This document shows positions 1-7,265 of a stretch of DNA of 64,000 nt, one piece after another. Both the position numbers and the translations under genes were made by a program. The stretch comes from Aliikangiella sp965214955 (GTDB lineage: Bacteria; Pseudomonadota; Gammaproteobacteria; Enterobacterales; Kangiellaceae). The notes under the pieces are model-generated. The model saw nothing but the letters and a program-made list of their open reading frames with translations. It was not told where the DNA came from and did no database searches. Location: NCBI GenBank assembly GCA_965214955.1, contig CBDCCU010000010.1:420384-484383 (forward strand), read 5' to 3'. Numbering within the stretch: the stretch's first letter is position 1; every line of letters begins with the position of its first letter.

Positions 1-339
1 AGTAGCAAACGGCTAGTTTATGGCGGTCATATTATCTCGCTTTGCCGTAGTCTTTCTTATACAGGTTTAGCCAACGCTCAATGGCTTTGTGGCATTAATG
101 GTGGCAGCCATACTAACCCAAGTTATGCAGGTGATACCATTTATAGCCAAAGTTATATTATTGATAAGAAAGTAGTAAATGACCGTGATGATTTAGGATT
201 AATACGGTTAAGAACAATAGGCGTAAAAAACAGCTCTATCAAAGATATGCCTTTTATTATTAAAAATGAAAACAATCGTTTTAAATACCACAGCAATGTA
301 GTCCTCGATTTAGACTATTGGGTTGCAATGATTGCTTAA
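1..339 (+). CDS. MaoC-family acyl-CoA dehydratase, C-terminal part (partial)
   Basis: Open from the left edge of the window; 112 codons then TAA. The hot-dog fold signatures YGGHIISLCRSLSYTGLANA and GDTIYSQS followed by R-x-D-x-G-x-IRLR are typical of MaoC-type (R)-hydratases/dehydratases, which hydrate or dehydrate enoyl-CoA thioesters in the cytoplasm. The N-terminal part lies outside the window, so substrate and start cannot be judged. It is followed by decayed gene remnants, so it probably ends its transcription unit. Family assignment is fairly safe; the specific reaction is unknown. Confidence 0.75.
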   Translation, partial: SSKRLVYGGHIISLCRSLSYTGLANAQWLCGINGGSHTNPSYAGDTIYSQSYIIDKKVVNDRDDLGLIRLRTIGVKNSSIKDMPFIIKNENNRFKYHSNVVLDLDYWVAMIA

Positions 340-351
340 ACCTTGTAAGCC

Positions 352-417
352 TTAATTATTCCTCAGCCCTTGCATACCACCATGGTGAAAAATGCTTATG
401 ATGGTTATCTGAGTACA
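352..417 (-). pseudogene. Remnant of a D-cysteine desulfhydrase/ACC deaminase-like gene (C-terminus only)
   Basis: Read on the minus strand, this stretch encodes about 22 codons ending IFHHGGMQGLRNN and a TAA stop at 352-354. It aligns with the extreme C-terminus of the intact gene at 1432-2328 (ILFVHCGGMQGMRAS). Nothing upstream on this strand continues the family; the plus-strand remnant of another enzyme begins directly at the far edge. I read it as the 3' scar of a second copy, removed by a deletion. The right boundary is uncertain. Confidence 0.5.
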
Positions 418-716
418 TGGTTGAACAGGCATTGCAGCGTGATTATATTTCTCTTATTGATCATATTGATGCAAGTCAACGAGCTGCACTTATTTCCTTT
501 CATATAAAAGGTATAAAAAAAGCTACGGATTTGGTTAGAACTCTCAGTGATAGCTTTGGTATTATGTGTCGTAGCGGTCATATGTGTGCTCAGCCATTAG
601 TTGACAGTTACCACTCAAGTCAAGCAATAAGAGCATCGAGATATATTTAAAGCTCCCATGATGATATAACTAAGTTTTTCAATGCACTAGATTCCCTTGT
701 AAGGGATTTATCTTAA
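417..716 (+). pseudogene. Remnant of a class V aminotransferase/cysteine desulfurase-like gene
   Basis: The reading frame contains the C-terminal signature of PLP-dependent class V aminotransferases (SufS/CsdA-like): AALISFHIKGI, then RSGHMCAQPLVDSY, then IRASRYI. A TAA stop at 648-650 interrupts it, but the same frame continues with SSHDDITKFFNALDSL to a second stop at 714-716, which is the expected family C-terminus. The stop is most simply a point mutation of a Tyr codon (the family usually has a Tyr there). The N-terminal three quarters, including the PLP lysine region, are missing, and a stop lies six codons upstream at 399-401. It cannot make an active enzyme. Confidence 0.7.
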
Positions 717-734
717 TACGATATAGGAAACGAC

Positions 735-1226
735 ATGGAATTAACGATTCGTGATGCTGCCGAGTTTGAATTTGAAATCATTAATAATGTTGTTCTTGAA
801 TCTTGGAAAAGCCTAAAGTCAGGTTATGATCCCGATGAATGGGAACCCATTTTAGCCAGAATTGGTGATATGAAACGGATCATAGGAAAGGGCGATATAT
901 TGGTGGCTTTGTTGGGTGACGAAATCGTTGGCGCAGTAGGTTATGTAGCCCCCGGATTATCGGCCAATGGAATGTTTCCTGATGATTGGGCTTGTATACG
1001 TATGTTGGTTGTGTTGCCTCAATATAGAGGATTAGGCATCGGCAAAAAGCTTACTTTTGCTTGTTTAGATAGAGCAAAAGATTCAAACGTGAGTTGTGTT
1101 GGTTTACATACGAGTCCAATTATGGAAGTAGCATTACCAATGTATTTAAAATTGGGTTTTTCGAAAGTAAAAGATATTCCAAAAATAGCTGGGGCGCCTT
1201 ATTCAATATATAGTATGGAGCTATGA
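735..1226 (+). CDS. GNAT family N-acetyltransferase
   Basis: A 163-residue protein of normal length for a single GNAT domain. The acetyl-CoA-binding motif A is visible as VLPQYRGLGIGKKL (Q-x-x-G-x-G) around residues 95-108, followed by the alpha-helix and the terminal LHTSPIMEVALPMYLKLGF segment with the typical YxxxGF ending. AGGAAACGAC precedes the ATG. The acyl acceptor cannot be predicted. It stands alone between the decayed cysteine-desulfurase remnant and a convergent PLP enzyme. Confidence 0.8.
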   Translation: MELTIRDAAEFEFEIINNVVLESWKSLKSGYDPDEWEPILARIGDMKRIIGKGDILVALLGDEIVGAVGYVAPGLSANGMFPDDWACIRMLVVLPQYRGLGIGKKLTFACLDRAKDSNVSCVGLHTSPIMEVALPMYLKLGFSKVKDIPKIAGAPYSIYSMEL

Positions 1227-1431
1227 CTTTAGGGTAGTTAAGGACGTTGATTCAAAATATAACGATGCTTAATGAAATTGTAATGAAGCAAATATGGTAA
1301 GTCGTTGGACACTCCGCTCAGACTCAACTACCTGCACAACCAGATAGAGCGATAAGGGGTAAGGCACATTTTACTATATAAGGCTACCTTTCAAACTTCT
1401 TAACCTCTCTTTCCCAGCTCCCTTTTCCACC

Positions 1432-2328
1432 TTAACTTGCCCTCATACCTTGCATACCACCACAATGTACAAACAAGATATTACTATTTGGGGGGAAATA
1501 ATCCTTAGCCACCAAATCATTTAATGCCATAAAAGCTTTACCACTATAAATAGGTTCTAAATCGAGCGCAAAATTTTGTTTTGCGAATAGGATCTGCGAT
1601 TTAAGTTTATCATTCGATTTGGCATAACCACCACATTCATAACCGCGTATCACCGATACATCTTTAGGTTGAAAGTTAATTAAGCTTTGCAAGTGCTTTT
1701 CAATCTCGTCATCATTTTTAAGTACCGCCACACCAAGCATTTTGGTCTTTAACTGCCTTTTCTGCTTGCCCAATAAATAGCCAGCTAAAGTGGTAGCCGT
1801 TGCTGAGGCTGAAATTAAATAGTCATAATGCTCGTTAATATCCATTAAAGATTCTGCCACACCTTTTAGCGCCAATTGACTATAGCCTCCTTCAGGAAGC
1901 CAGTAAGTTTTAGCGTTTAGATAAGGTGGCTGATAGCGAAGCTGTTGAAATGTTTTACGATCAACTAGATGAATTGTTGCTCCCCACCTTTTAGCATCTT
2001 TCATCATTGGGGTTTCTGGTTGTTGCTTATAACCTAAAATAAAAAGCTCAACCTGCCAACCTAATAACATACCAACATAGCTTAAGGTGTGTAATAAATT
2101 TGAATATCTGCCTCCCATGCTAGCAACACAACTCATTTGCTTTGCTTCAATGTCTAATAAACAGTGTTTTAGCTTGAGCCATTTATTACCCGAAATAATT
2201 GGATGAATGAGATCATCACGCTTAATTTTAATATTAAGGCTTTTGTTACAAAATAGTGGGTGTGAAAGAGACTGAATTGGGGGAGTATTCAGTATTGAAC
2301 ACAAATGCATTACACGCTTAAAACGCAT
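1432..2328 (-). CDS. PLP-dependent D-cysteine desulfhydrase/ACC deaminase family enzyme
   Basis: Fold type II PLP enzyme. GNKWLKLK near the N-terminus supplies the Schiff-base lysine (family motif GNKxRKL), ASMGGRYSNLLHTL is the phosphate/substrate loop, and the C-terminus FVHCGGMQGMRAS is diagnostic. Homologues break D-cysteine (or similar amino acids or ACC) to an oxoacid and ammonia. A TTG at 2349 would add seven residues, but these are encoded by the end of the neighbouring repeat element. I therefore prefer the ATG at 2328 (298 residues). The repeat end supplies AAGGAG 12 nt upstream of it. A scar of a second homologue lies at 352-417. Confidence 0.75.
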   Translation of the reverse strand: MRFKRVMHLCSILNTPPIQSLSHPLFCNKSLNIKIKRDDLIHPIISGNKWLKLKHCLLDIEAKQMSCVASMGGRYSNLLHTLSYVGMLLGWQVELFILGYKQQPETPMMKDAKRWGATIHLVDRKTFQQLRYQPPYLNAKTYWLPEGGYSQLALKGVAESLMDINEHYDYLISASATATTLAGYLLGKQKRQLKTKMLGVAVLKNDDEIEKHLQSLINFQPKDVSVIRGYECGGYAKSNDKLKSQILFAKQNFALDLEPIYSGKAFMALNDLVAKDYFPPNSNILFVHCGGMQGMRAS

Positions 2329-2330
2329 TT

Positions 2331-2596
2331 TATACCCATTCTCCTTCAAGATGCATGTTTCAGCAAGTCAGTAAGCCATCCTATTTGAGGCATTAATGCG
2401 CAGGATTAGTCATTCTAATTCAAGCATTGATAACGAAAAAGAGGTTGGCTTACTGCCTTGCCCTTCGGGTGCTCAGCCAAAAAGCTTGCACTGTGTTGCA
2501 GCTTTTGAAAAGGGCTTGCCATTTCCTGCAAGCTGCGCCTTGTTCAAACTTTTTGGCTGAACACTGAAACAAGCATCTTGAAGGAGAACGGGTATA
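2331..2596. mobile_element. MITE-like inverted-repeat element, copy 1 (266 bp)
   Basis: Non-coding element bounded by terminal inverted repeats that begin TATACCC(A/G)TTCTCCTTC and match over about 24 of 26 bases. A copy of identical length, roughly 97 percent identical by eye and inverted, sits at 42184-42449. The interior holds nested inverted repeats (for example CAGTAAGCCA and TGGCTTACTG; an arm around CCAAAAAGCTTG), so a transcript could fold into a branched structure. There is no transposase inside. The TA dinucleotides at both ends suggest a TA target duplication, as in IS630/Tc1 relatives; that is inference. Confidence 0.8.
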
Positions 2597-2617
2597 ATTA
2601 GTATGAATGAGTATAAA

Positions 2618-2836
2618 TTATAAGTTTACAACTTTTTGCGAAGTAACCAACCAAGAAGTGTTTTCTTTACGACGGTCTTGTTTAATACGACGATCTAGTC
2701 CAAAGTTTTTGATCAGTCGCTCTATACGATCACTGTGTTGACATCTTCGCCGCTCAACACGACGCTCTTCACCAACATAGATCTTCTCACCGTTAATAAA
2801 ACGGAAACTTGAGTCTGCGGTAACCTTATTTTCCAT
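2618..2836 (-). CDS. Small arginine-rich hypothetical protein
   Basis: A 72-residue protein preceded by GAGG at good distance from the ATG. It is dominated by arginine doublets (EERRVERRRCQHSDRIERL, then LDRRIKQDRRKE), giving a strongly basic, helical, probably cytoplasmic protein. I do not recognise the family. The DRR-x-x-DRR style recalls small basic proteins scattered in marine gammaproteobacteria, but no function can be stated. It runs divergently from the porin gene across a 505-bp intergenic region and ends beside the repeat element. Confidence 0.5.
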   Translation of the reverse strand: MENKVTADSSFRFINGEKIYVGEERRVERRRCQHSDRIERLIKNFGLDRRIKQDRRKENTSWLVTSQKVVNL

Positions 2837-3093
2837 TACAGAAACCTCGTAGTCATACTACTCAACTACATTTGCATTAATAATATATGTGAACGATAAA
2901 CCCTAAATTAGCATAGGTATCACTGATTAAATCTAAATCAACCTACTTAAGATCCTAGTCGTTTTTTATAATTATTCTCATCATTTTAGAATAATCTGGT
3001 TATTTTTCAAACAATAAACAGACAATTGGCGCTAAATTAAAAGGTAAATGGTGAATATTTTTTACTTTATCACATAGCGAGATATGAAAAAAC

Positions 3094-3122
3094 CTGTCAT
3101 ATTTTAATCATTTTATTGTCAT
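3094..3122 (+). promoter_or_regulatory. Upstream PhoB-box-like array
   Basis: Three 7-mers spaced exactly 11 bp apart: CTGTCAT at 3094, TAATCAT at 3105 and TTGTCAT at 3116. This is the PhoB geometry of 7-bp direct repeats separated by 4-bp AT spacers. It sits about 220 bp upstream of the porin start and could be an auxiliary binding site for the perfect box at 3258. The rest of the 2837-3341 gap is AT-rich with no coding signal. Confidence 0.5.
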
Positions 3123-3257
3123 CTACACATTAAATTGACCATTTTGTTAAATATTAAGGTTATAAACTTGTTATTTTTTCATTATTTAACAACACTTATT
3201 AACAATACCTAACCAATTTTTAACCTTTTTATGACATTTATGACAAATCATTGGCTT

Positions 3258-3291
3258 CTGTCATATTTCTGTCAAAAACAATCAATACAAT
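3258..3291 (+). promoter_or_regulatory. PhoB box and -10 element of the porin gene
   Basis: CTGTCATATTTCTGTCAA at 3258-3275 contains two CTGTCA(T/A) repeats 11 bp apart, almost the textbook Pho box. TACAAT at 3286-3291 lies 10 bp downstream, where the -10 of a PhoB-activated promoter belongs; there is no good -35, as expected when PhoB replaces it. The porin ATG follows about 50 bp later. Induction by phosphate starvation is the prediction. Confidence 0.7.
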
Positions 3292-3341
3292 GGCGACCAT
3301 TAACAAAATACTTAAATTAATTCATTTATCGGAGATTACTA

Positions 3342-4295
3342 ATGAAGATTAAAACTTTTGCATTATCAAGTATTGCTCTTGCTTGCATGTCAGCCACTCC
3401 AGCTTATGCTGAAGATGACTGGGTTAATGTTTATGGCAAAATCATGCTCACCTTAGATAAAGTGGATAATGATAATGGCGATGACCAATGGGAGCTTAAT
3501 AGCAACGCTTCTCGTTTTGGTGTTAAAGGTAAAGGCAAAGCTGGCTCTTTAGAAGCATTTTACCAACTAGAATGGGAAGTTGATGTTTCTGGTGATAAAT
3601 CTTCAAGCGATAATATTAAAGCCAGAAATCAAATTGTTGGTTTGCGCGGTGGCTTTGGTGAAGTATTTGCTGGTCGTCACGATACTCCAACTAAAAAACT
3701 ACAAAAGAAAGTCGATTTATTTAATGATTTGCAAGGCGATCTTAAATACACATTCAATGGCGAAGTTCGTACTGGCGATATAGTACAGTATTCCACACCT
3801 AAAATGGGCGGTTTTAAAGCCAAGATTGCCTTTGTACCAGGAGAAGAAACCGACGTTAACGATGGATTAGCTGATGGAACCTCGATTGCACTAGAGTACA
3901 AAACAGGCGGCTTAAACCTTGGTGTATCTTTCGATTCTGACATTGAAGGCTCTAACGTTGATACCACTCGTGCTGTTGCTCAATACAAAACAGGTGACTG
4001 GCAGTTTGGTTTTTTATATCAAGATACTGAAAATGGTGCGCTTTCTGGTGACGGCATGGTAGGTAGCGTTAAATATAAGATAGGTGATAATGCCCTTAAA
4101 ATTCAGATTGTTGAATCTGATATTTGGGAAGCCGATGTAAGCTCAAGAAATGTTTATGAATCACAATTTTCTTTGGGTTGGGATAAAAAGCTCGGTAAGA
4201 AAACCACTTTCTTTACTTACCTAACTCAAGGTGATGTTGCTGCAACTAGCGATGAAGATCAAATTTTTGGAATTGGTATTGTGCAAAAATTCTAA
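3342..4295 (+). CDS. Gram-negative outer-membrane porin, predicted phosphate-starvation induced
   Basis: A 317-residue protein with a clear signal peptide (cleavage after ATPAYA, residue 23), then EDDWVNVYGKIMLTLD, the first strand of 16-stranded general porins. SRFGVKGKG and the Q-x-V-GL-x-GGFGEVFAGR segment are typical of the porin 4 family, and the protein ends in the C-terminal Phe (IVQKF) needed for Bam-dependent assembly. GGAG lies 8 nt before the ATG. The upstream PhoB boxes suggest a phosphoporin role like PhoE. A strong hairpin terminator follows, so it is monocistronic. Confidence 0.88.
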   Translation: MKIKTFALSSIALACMSATPAYAEDDWVNVYGKIMLTLDKVDNDNGDDQWELNSNASRFGVKGKGKAGSLEAFYQLEWEVDVSGDKSSSDNIKARNQIVGLRGGFGEVFAGRHDTPTKKLQKKVDLFNDLQGDLKYTFNGEVRTGDIVQYSTPKMGGFKAKIAFVPGEETDVNDGLADGTSIALEYKTGGLNLGVSFDSDIEGSNVDTTRAVAQYKTGDWQFGFLYQDTENGALSGDGMVGSVKYKIGDNALKIQIVESDIWEADVSSRNVYESQFSLGWDKKLGKKTTFFTYLTQGDVAATSDEDQIFGIGIVQKF

Positions 4296-4312
4296 TTGCC
4301 ACCAAGCTCTTT

Positions 4313-4340
4313 AAGGCGCTTAATTTTAAGCGCCTTTTTT
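4313..4340 (+). terminator. Rho-independent terminator of the porin gene
   Basis: AGGCGCTTAA pairs with TTAAGCGCCT across a very short loop and is followed by a run of six T. It lies 18 bp after the porin stop codon. Confidence 0.85.
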
Positions 4341-4368
4341 ATATACCCGTTCTACTTCAAGATTCAAT
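4341..4368. repeat. Isolated end of the MITE-like repeat
   Basis: TATACCCGTTCTACTTCAAG with one substitution relative to the terminus of the 266-bp elements, placed directly after the porin terminator. It overlaps the 3' end of the minus-strand EAL gene and supplies that gene's TGA stop codon (4357-4359). No matching opposite end is visible nearby. Confidence 0.6.
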
Positions 4369-6273
4369 TTCAGTTGGCTCTCCCAGATAAAACCCTTGCA
4401 TAGCATTAATTGACGTTGTTTTTAAATAATCAGCATCGGCCTGATTTTCAACCCCTTCGGCAATGATGGTTAGTTTCATGCTCGATAAGTTGATTAAGAG
4501 TGTATTTAATAATAATTGTTTTTGCTTATTATGAGCAATTTGATTAATTAGTCGTCTGTCAATTTTAACCATTGAAATCGGTAGCTGTTCAATAAAGTCT
4601 AAGGTTGACTCAGGCTCACCAATTCTATCAGCACACCACTCAACCCCTAAGGTTGCCACTTGTTGCATTACATTTTGTAGTTCCGCAGCAAACTTAAATA
4701 GTTGAGACTCTTTAATTTCAAATATTAAATTTTGGCTAAGCTCGGGAAAACTAGAAAGCTTTCCAATTAACCAGCCAACAAATTTATCATCGAGCAAGCT
4801 AGTGTAAAATAAATTAATCGAATACTTTTGCGGCTGTTCTAACTGACTATTGCTTAAACAATGCTTTATTAAACGACTAATAATTTGTCGATCAAAGTGG
4901 CTGGCTAACCCACACCGATTAGCCATAGGCAAAAAGGTTTCGGCATTCAATAACTCATCATTATCATTTATTCGAGCAAGAACTTCTTGGTGAGTAAAAT
5001 CCGTTTTATTAATATAAATAATTTTTTGCCCATAGAGCTGAATTGTTCTTTTATCTAAAACACTTTGCAGAAAACTTTGCCATTTATAAAAACCTTTTAC
5101 CTTATTTAAAGACAAAGCTTCTCCATACATATACCAACTATTACCGCCTTGAAGCTGAGCATTTCTTAACGCCATATCAGCTTCTGCAATCACCTTGTAA
5201 TAATCAAAACCTTGTTTATAAGCTGATATGCCAATATCAACAAATTCATCGGCAATTTGAGTTTTATCAAAAACCGTCTTTTTTAACTGAGTGACAATTT
5301 TTTTACACAGCAAATCAACATCTTGCTGTAATTGGTTAGGTGTTAATAACACAAAGTCGGTATGAGATAGTCTTGCTACAACTGAATCGGTAAACTTTTC
5401 GCTAAAGCTTCGTAAAATGTTAGCCACTTGCCGCGCAATTGTTTGTTCAAAGCTAAAGTTGCTATGTTCATCTTTTTCAACAAAGCTAAATAAAAATAAT
5501 AGCCCTTGCTCTGGTGATTGATGGTGAAATAATCGAACCTGAAACTCAGCTTTAAAAAAGGCTTTGTTACCTAACTCGGTTACTTCATCAACATAATTGG
5601 TTGTACGTATTTGCTCGGTTAGTGCCTTTTTATCATGACTCAACAACTGGTTTTGGTGAATTAATTTTGCCAAAGCAGAAAATATTGGCTTTTTTGCATC
5701 ACTTTTGGGCAAGCTTAATTGCTCAATTGATTGCCCCACTAATATTGATTCAGAAAACTTTTCTAGCTTTAATAACCAAGAGAATTTGGCAAATATTAAC
5801 AGTAATAAACTACCAACAAGCAACAACCAAATGAAAAATTCATATTTCTGCATAAGTGGCGTGTTGTTAGACGCTTGAGATTTATAATTGATTATTAAAG
5901 TTAAATATTCTTGCTTTGCAATTGGAACGTAGGTAACAAAGGCTAATGTTTGCTCATTGGTTAAGTTTGTATTAACGGCTACTGACTTACTGACAATTAA
6001 ATTGCCTTTAGGATCTTTGAGCTGCCAATGAAGAATTTGCGGATCACTATTAAGAAACTGTAAAACTGACGATAATCCCTGGCGAGTATCAATAGATTGA
6101 CTGGGTTGGGCTAACGATAACTTTAGCTTAGAAATTTGCTCTAATAATGCTTGCTGGCTTTGTAAGGTATTGCTCTTAATATCATCAAGCCAAAAGCTGC
6201 GCGAAATAAGCATTATCATTAAAACAACTAAGGCATAAATAACACCAAGCAATAAAAAGCTTTTCCTTATCAT
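4357..6273 (-). CDS. LapD-like membrane protein with degenerate GGDEF and EAL domains
   Basis: 638 residues. TM1 at about 5-25, a periplasmic segment to about 143, TM2 at about 145-168, then a degenerate GGDEF domain (225-380) and an EAL domain (400-635). The GGDEF signature is replaced by SHTDF (303-307), so cyclase activity is not expected. In the EAL domain the first Glu (EVL, 430), Asn487, Glu519, Lys570 and Glu606 are present, but the metal-binding DDFG motif is ADRIG (548-552). This resembles LapD-type c-di-GMP receptors that signal outward through a periplasmic domain. No LapG partner is adjacent. Receptor rather than enzyme is my inference; weak phosphodiesterase activity is not excluded. 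Confidence 0.75.
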   Translation of the reverse strand: MIRKSFLLLGVIYALVVLMIMLISRSFWLDDIKSNTLQSQQALLEQISKLKLSLAQPSQSIDTRQGLSSVLQFLNSDPQILHWQLKDPKGNLIVSKSVAVNTNLTNEQTLAFVTYVPIAKQEYLTLIINYKSQASNNTPLMQKYEFFIWLLLVGSLLLLIFAKFSWLLKLEKFSESILVGQSIEQLSLPKSDAKKPIFSALAKLIHQNQLLSHDKKALTEQIRTTNYVDEVTELGNKAFFKAEFQVRLFHHQSPEQGLLFLFSFVEKDEHSNFSFEQTIARQVANILRSFSEKFTDSVVARLSHTDFVLLTPNQLQQDVDLLCKKIVTQLKKTVFDKTQIADEFVDIGISAYKQGFDYYKVIAEADMALRNAQLQGGNSWYMYGEALSLNKVKGFYKWQSFLQSVLDKRTIQLYGQKIIYINKTDFTHQEVLARINDNDELLNAETFLPMANRCGLASHFDRQIISRLIKHCLSNSQLEQPQKYSINLFYTSLLDDKFVGWLIGKLSSFPELSQNLIFEIKESQLFKFAAELQNVMQQVATLGVEWCADRIGEPESTLDFIEQLPISMVKIDRRLINQIAHNKQKQLLLNTLLINLSSMKLTIIAEGVENQADADYLKTTSINAMQGFYLGEPTEIES

Positions 6274-6324
6274 TTTTTTCTCTGTTGGTTAAAATTAACG
6301 CCTAATGCCCACTCGGTTTTAAAA

Positions 6325-6403
6325 GCTTAATCTAGCAAATTGTGCTTTGCTTAAACTTTTGGCTAGGCACTAAAAACAAGCACCTTAAAAAAGAGCGGAT
6401 ATA
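6325..6403. repeat. Decayed end fragment of the MITE-like repeat
   Basis: The segment ends TTTTGGCTAGGCACTAAAAA, then CAAGCACCTT...GAGCGGATATA. This parallels the right end of copy 1 (TTTTTGGCTGAACACTGAAA, CAAGCATCTTGAAGGAGAACGGGTATA) with many substitutions. It lies just upstream of the EAL gene start. Confidence 0.5.
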
Positions 6404-6569
6404 TTAAGCATAGTTCAATTTCTGTTTAACTATAGATAAATTAGGACGTGTTTTATCTATTTTTTCTCAAGTCAGTTGAACATTCAGCAACCAACTTTCA
6501 TAACAATAATTGCGTATAACAACCGAAAATGCTTAAATTTAGCATTCAATTTAATGAAAGGTAATAACA

Positions 6570-7094
6570 ATGCGTTTACTATCACTTGTTTTATGGATCT
6601 TTAGCTTAAATATTAGCGCCTCAACCAATCAATGGGAGGGCATTCCATTTCCTGACTTTTCTTTAAAAGATCAAGATGGTGTTATTAAGTCTAAAAAGGA
6701 CTTTAAAGCCGACTGGAAGGTCTATTATTTTTACCCCAAAGATAAAACCCCAGGTTGCACCATAGAGGCACAAAATTTCACCGACGATTATAAAAAGTTT
6801 CAGCGTTTTAATGCGCAAGTTATTGGCATTAGTTATGATGATGTTGAATCGCATAAAGACTTTGCCGACACTTACCAGCTTCCCTTTACCCTACTTGCAG
6901 ACACCGACGCGATATTAAGCAAAAAACTTAAAGTAAATAAAATATTTCCGTGGCCACATGCTAGCCGACAAACCTTTATCGTTAATAGAGACAATATTAT
7001 TGTTAAGCATTACAAAGAAGTTTCGCCAAAAACGCACTCTCGGTCAGTATTAAAATATTTAGGCGCTCAAATGAGCAAAAACCATGTACTTTAA
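6570..7094 (+). CDS. Exported 1-Cys peroxiredoxin, BCP-like
   Basis: 174 residues with a short signal peptide (about 1-18) and an AhpC/TSA-type thioredoxin fold. YPKDKTPGCTIEA carries the peroxidatic Cys63 in the TPGCT motif of the BCP/PrxQ class. The usual resolving Cys five residues later is Gln, and no other Cys is present, so it should act as a 1-Cys enzyme recycled by an outside thiol. It reduces hydroperoxides, here probably in the periplasm. AAAGG precedes the ATG. A small membrane-protein gene follows 14 bp downstream and probably shares the transcript. Confidence 0.85.
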   Translation: MRLLSLVLWIFSLNISASTNQWEGIPFPDFSLKDQDGVIKSKKDFKADWKVYYFYPKDKTPGCTIEAQNFTDDYKKFQRFNAQVIGISYDDVESHKDFADTYQLPFTLLADTDAILSKKLKVNKIFPWPHASRQTFIVNRDNIIVKHYKEVSPKTHSRSVLKYLGAQMSKNHVL

Positions 7095-7108
7095 GCAGGT
7101 AAGATCTT

Positions 7109-7243
7109 ATGGATAATCATGTAAGCGAAGAAGAAAAAAAAGCCGCCCACAAAAAGTTTCAAAAACAATTTGTGGGTCTTATTGTGTTTATTATTGCTGT
7201 TATAGTAATACTCATGTTGACTGGGCGAGGAAGCCTAGCTTAA
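7109..7243 (+). CDS. Small single-pass membrane protein (44 aa)
   Basis: ATG preceded by AGGTAAG; 44 codons to TAA. The N-terminal half is charged (SEEEKKAAHKKFQKQF) and the C-terminal half is one hydrophobic helix (VGLIVFIIAVIVILMLTG), so it is a likely N-in inner-membrane microprotein. It sits 14 bp behind the peroxiredoxin and just before a terminator whose left stem overlaps its last codons. That placement makes it a real last gene of the operon rather than chance. Function unknown. Confidence 0.55.
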   Translation: MDNHVSEEEKKAAHKKFQKQFVGLIVFIIAVIVILMLTGRGSLA

Positions 7244-7255
7244 CGCTAGGCATTT
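7233..7255 (+). terminator. Terminator after the peroxiredoxin operon
   Basis: GCCTAGC pairs with GCTAGGC over a 5-nt loop and is followed by ATTTTAT. The left stem overlaps the end of the small ORF. An isolated MITE-like end (TATACCCGTTTTACG, 7256-7270) follows immediately and runs into the 3' end of the convergent gene. Confidence 0.65.
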
Positions 7256-7265
7256 TATACCCGTT

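Noticed and set aside
3231..3246. ATGACATTTATGACAA as a further, reversed PhoB box
   Set aside because: The TGACA repeats are 9 bp apart rather than 11, so the helical phasing of a PhoB box is not met.
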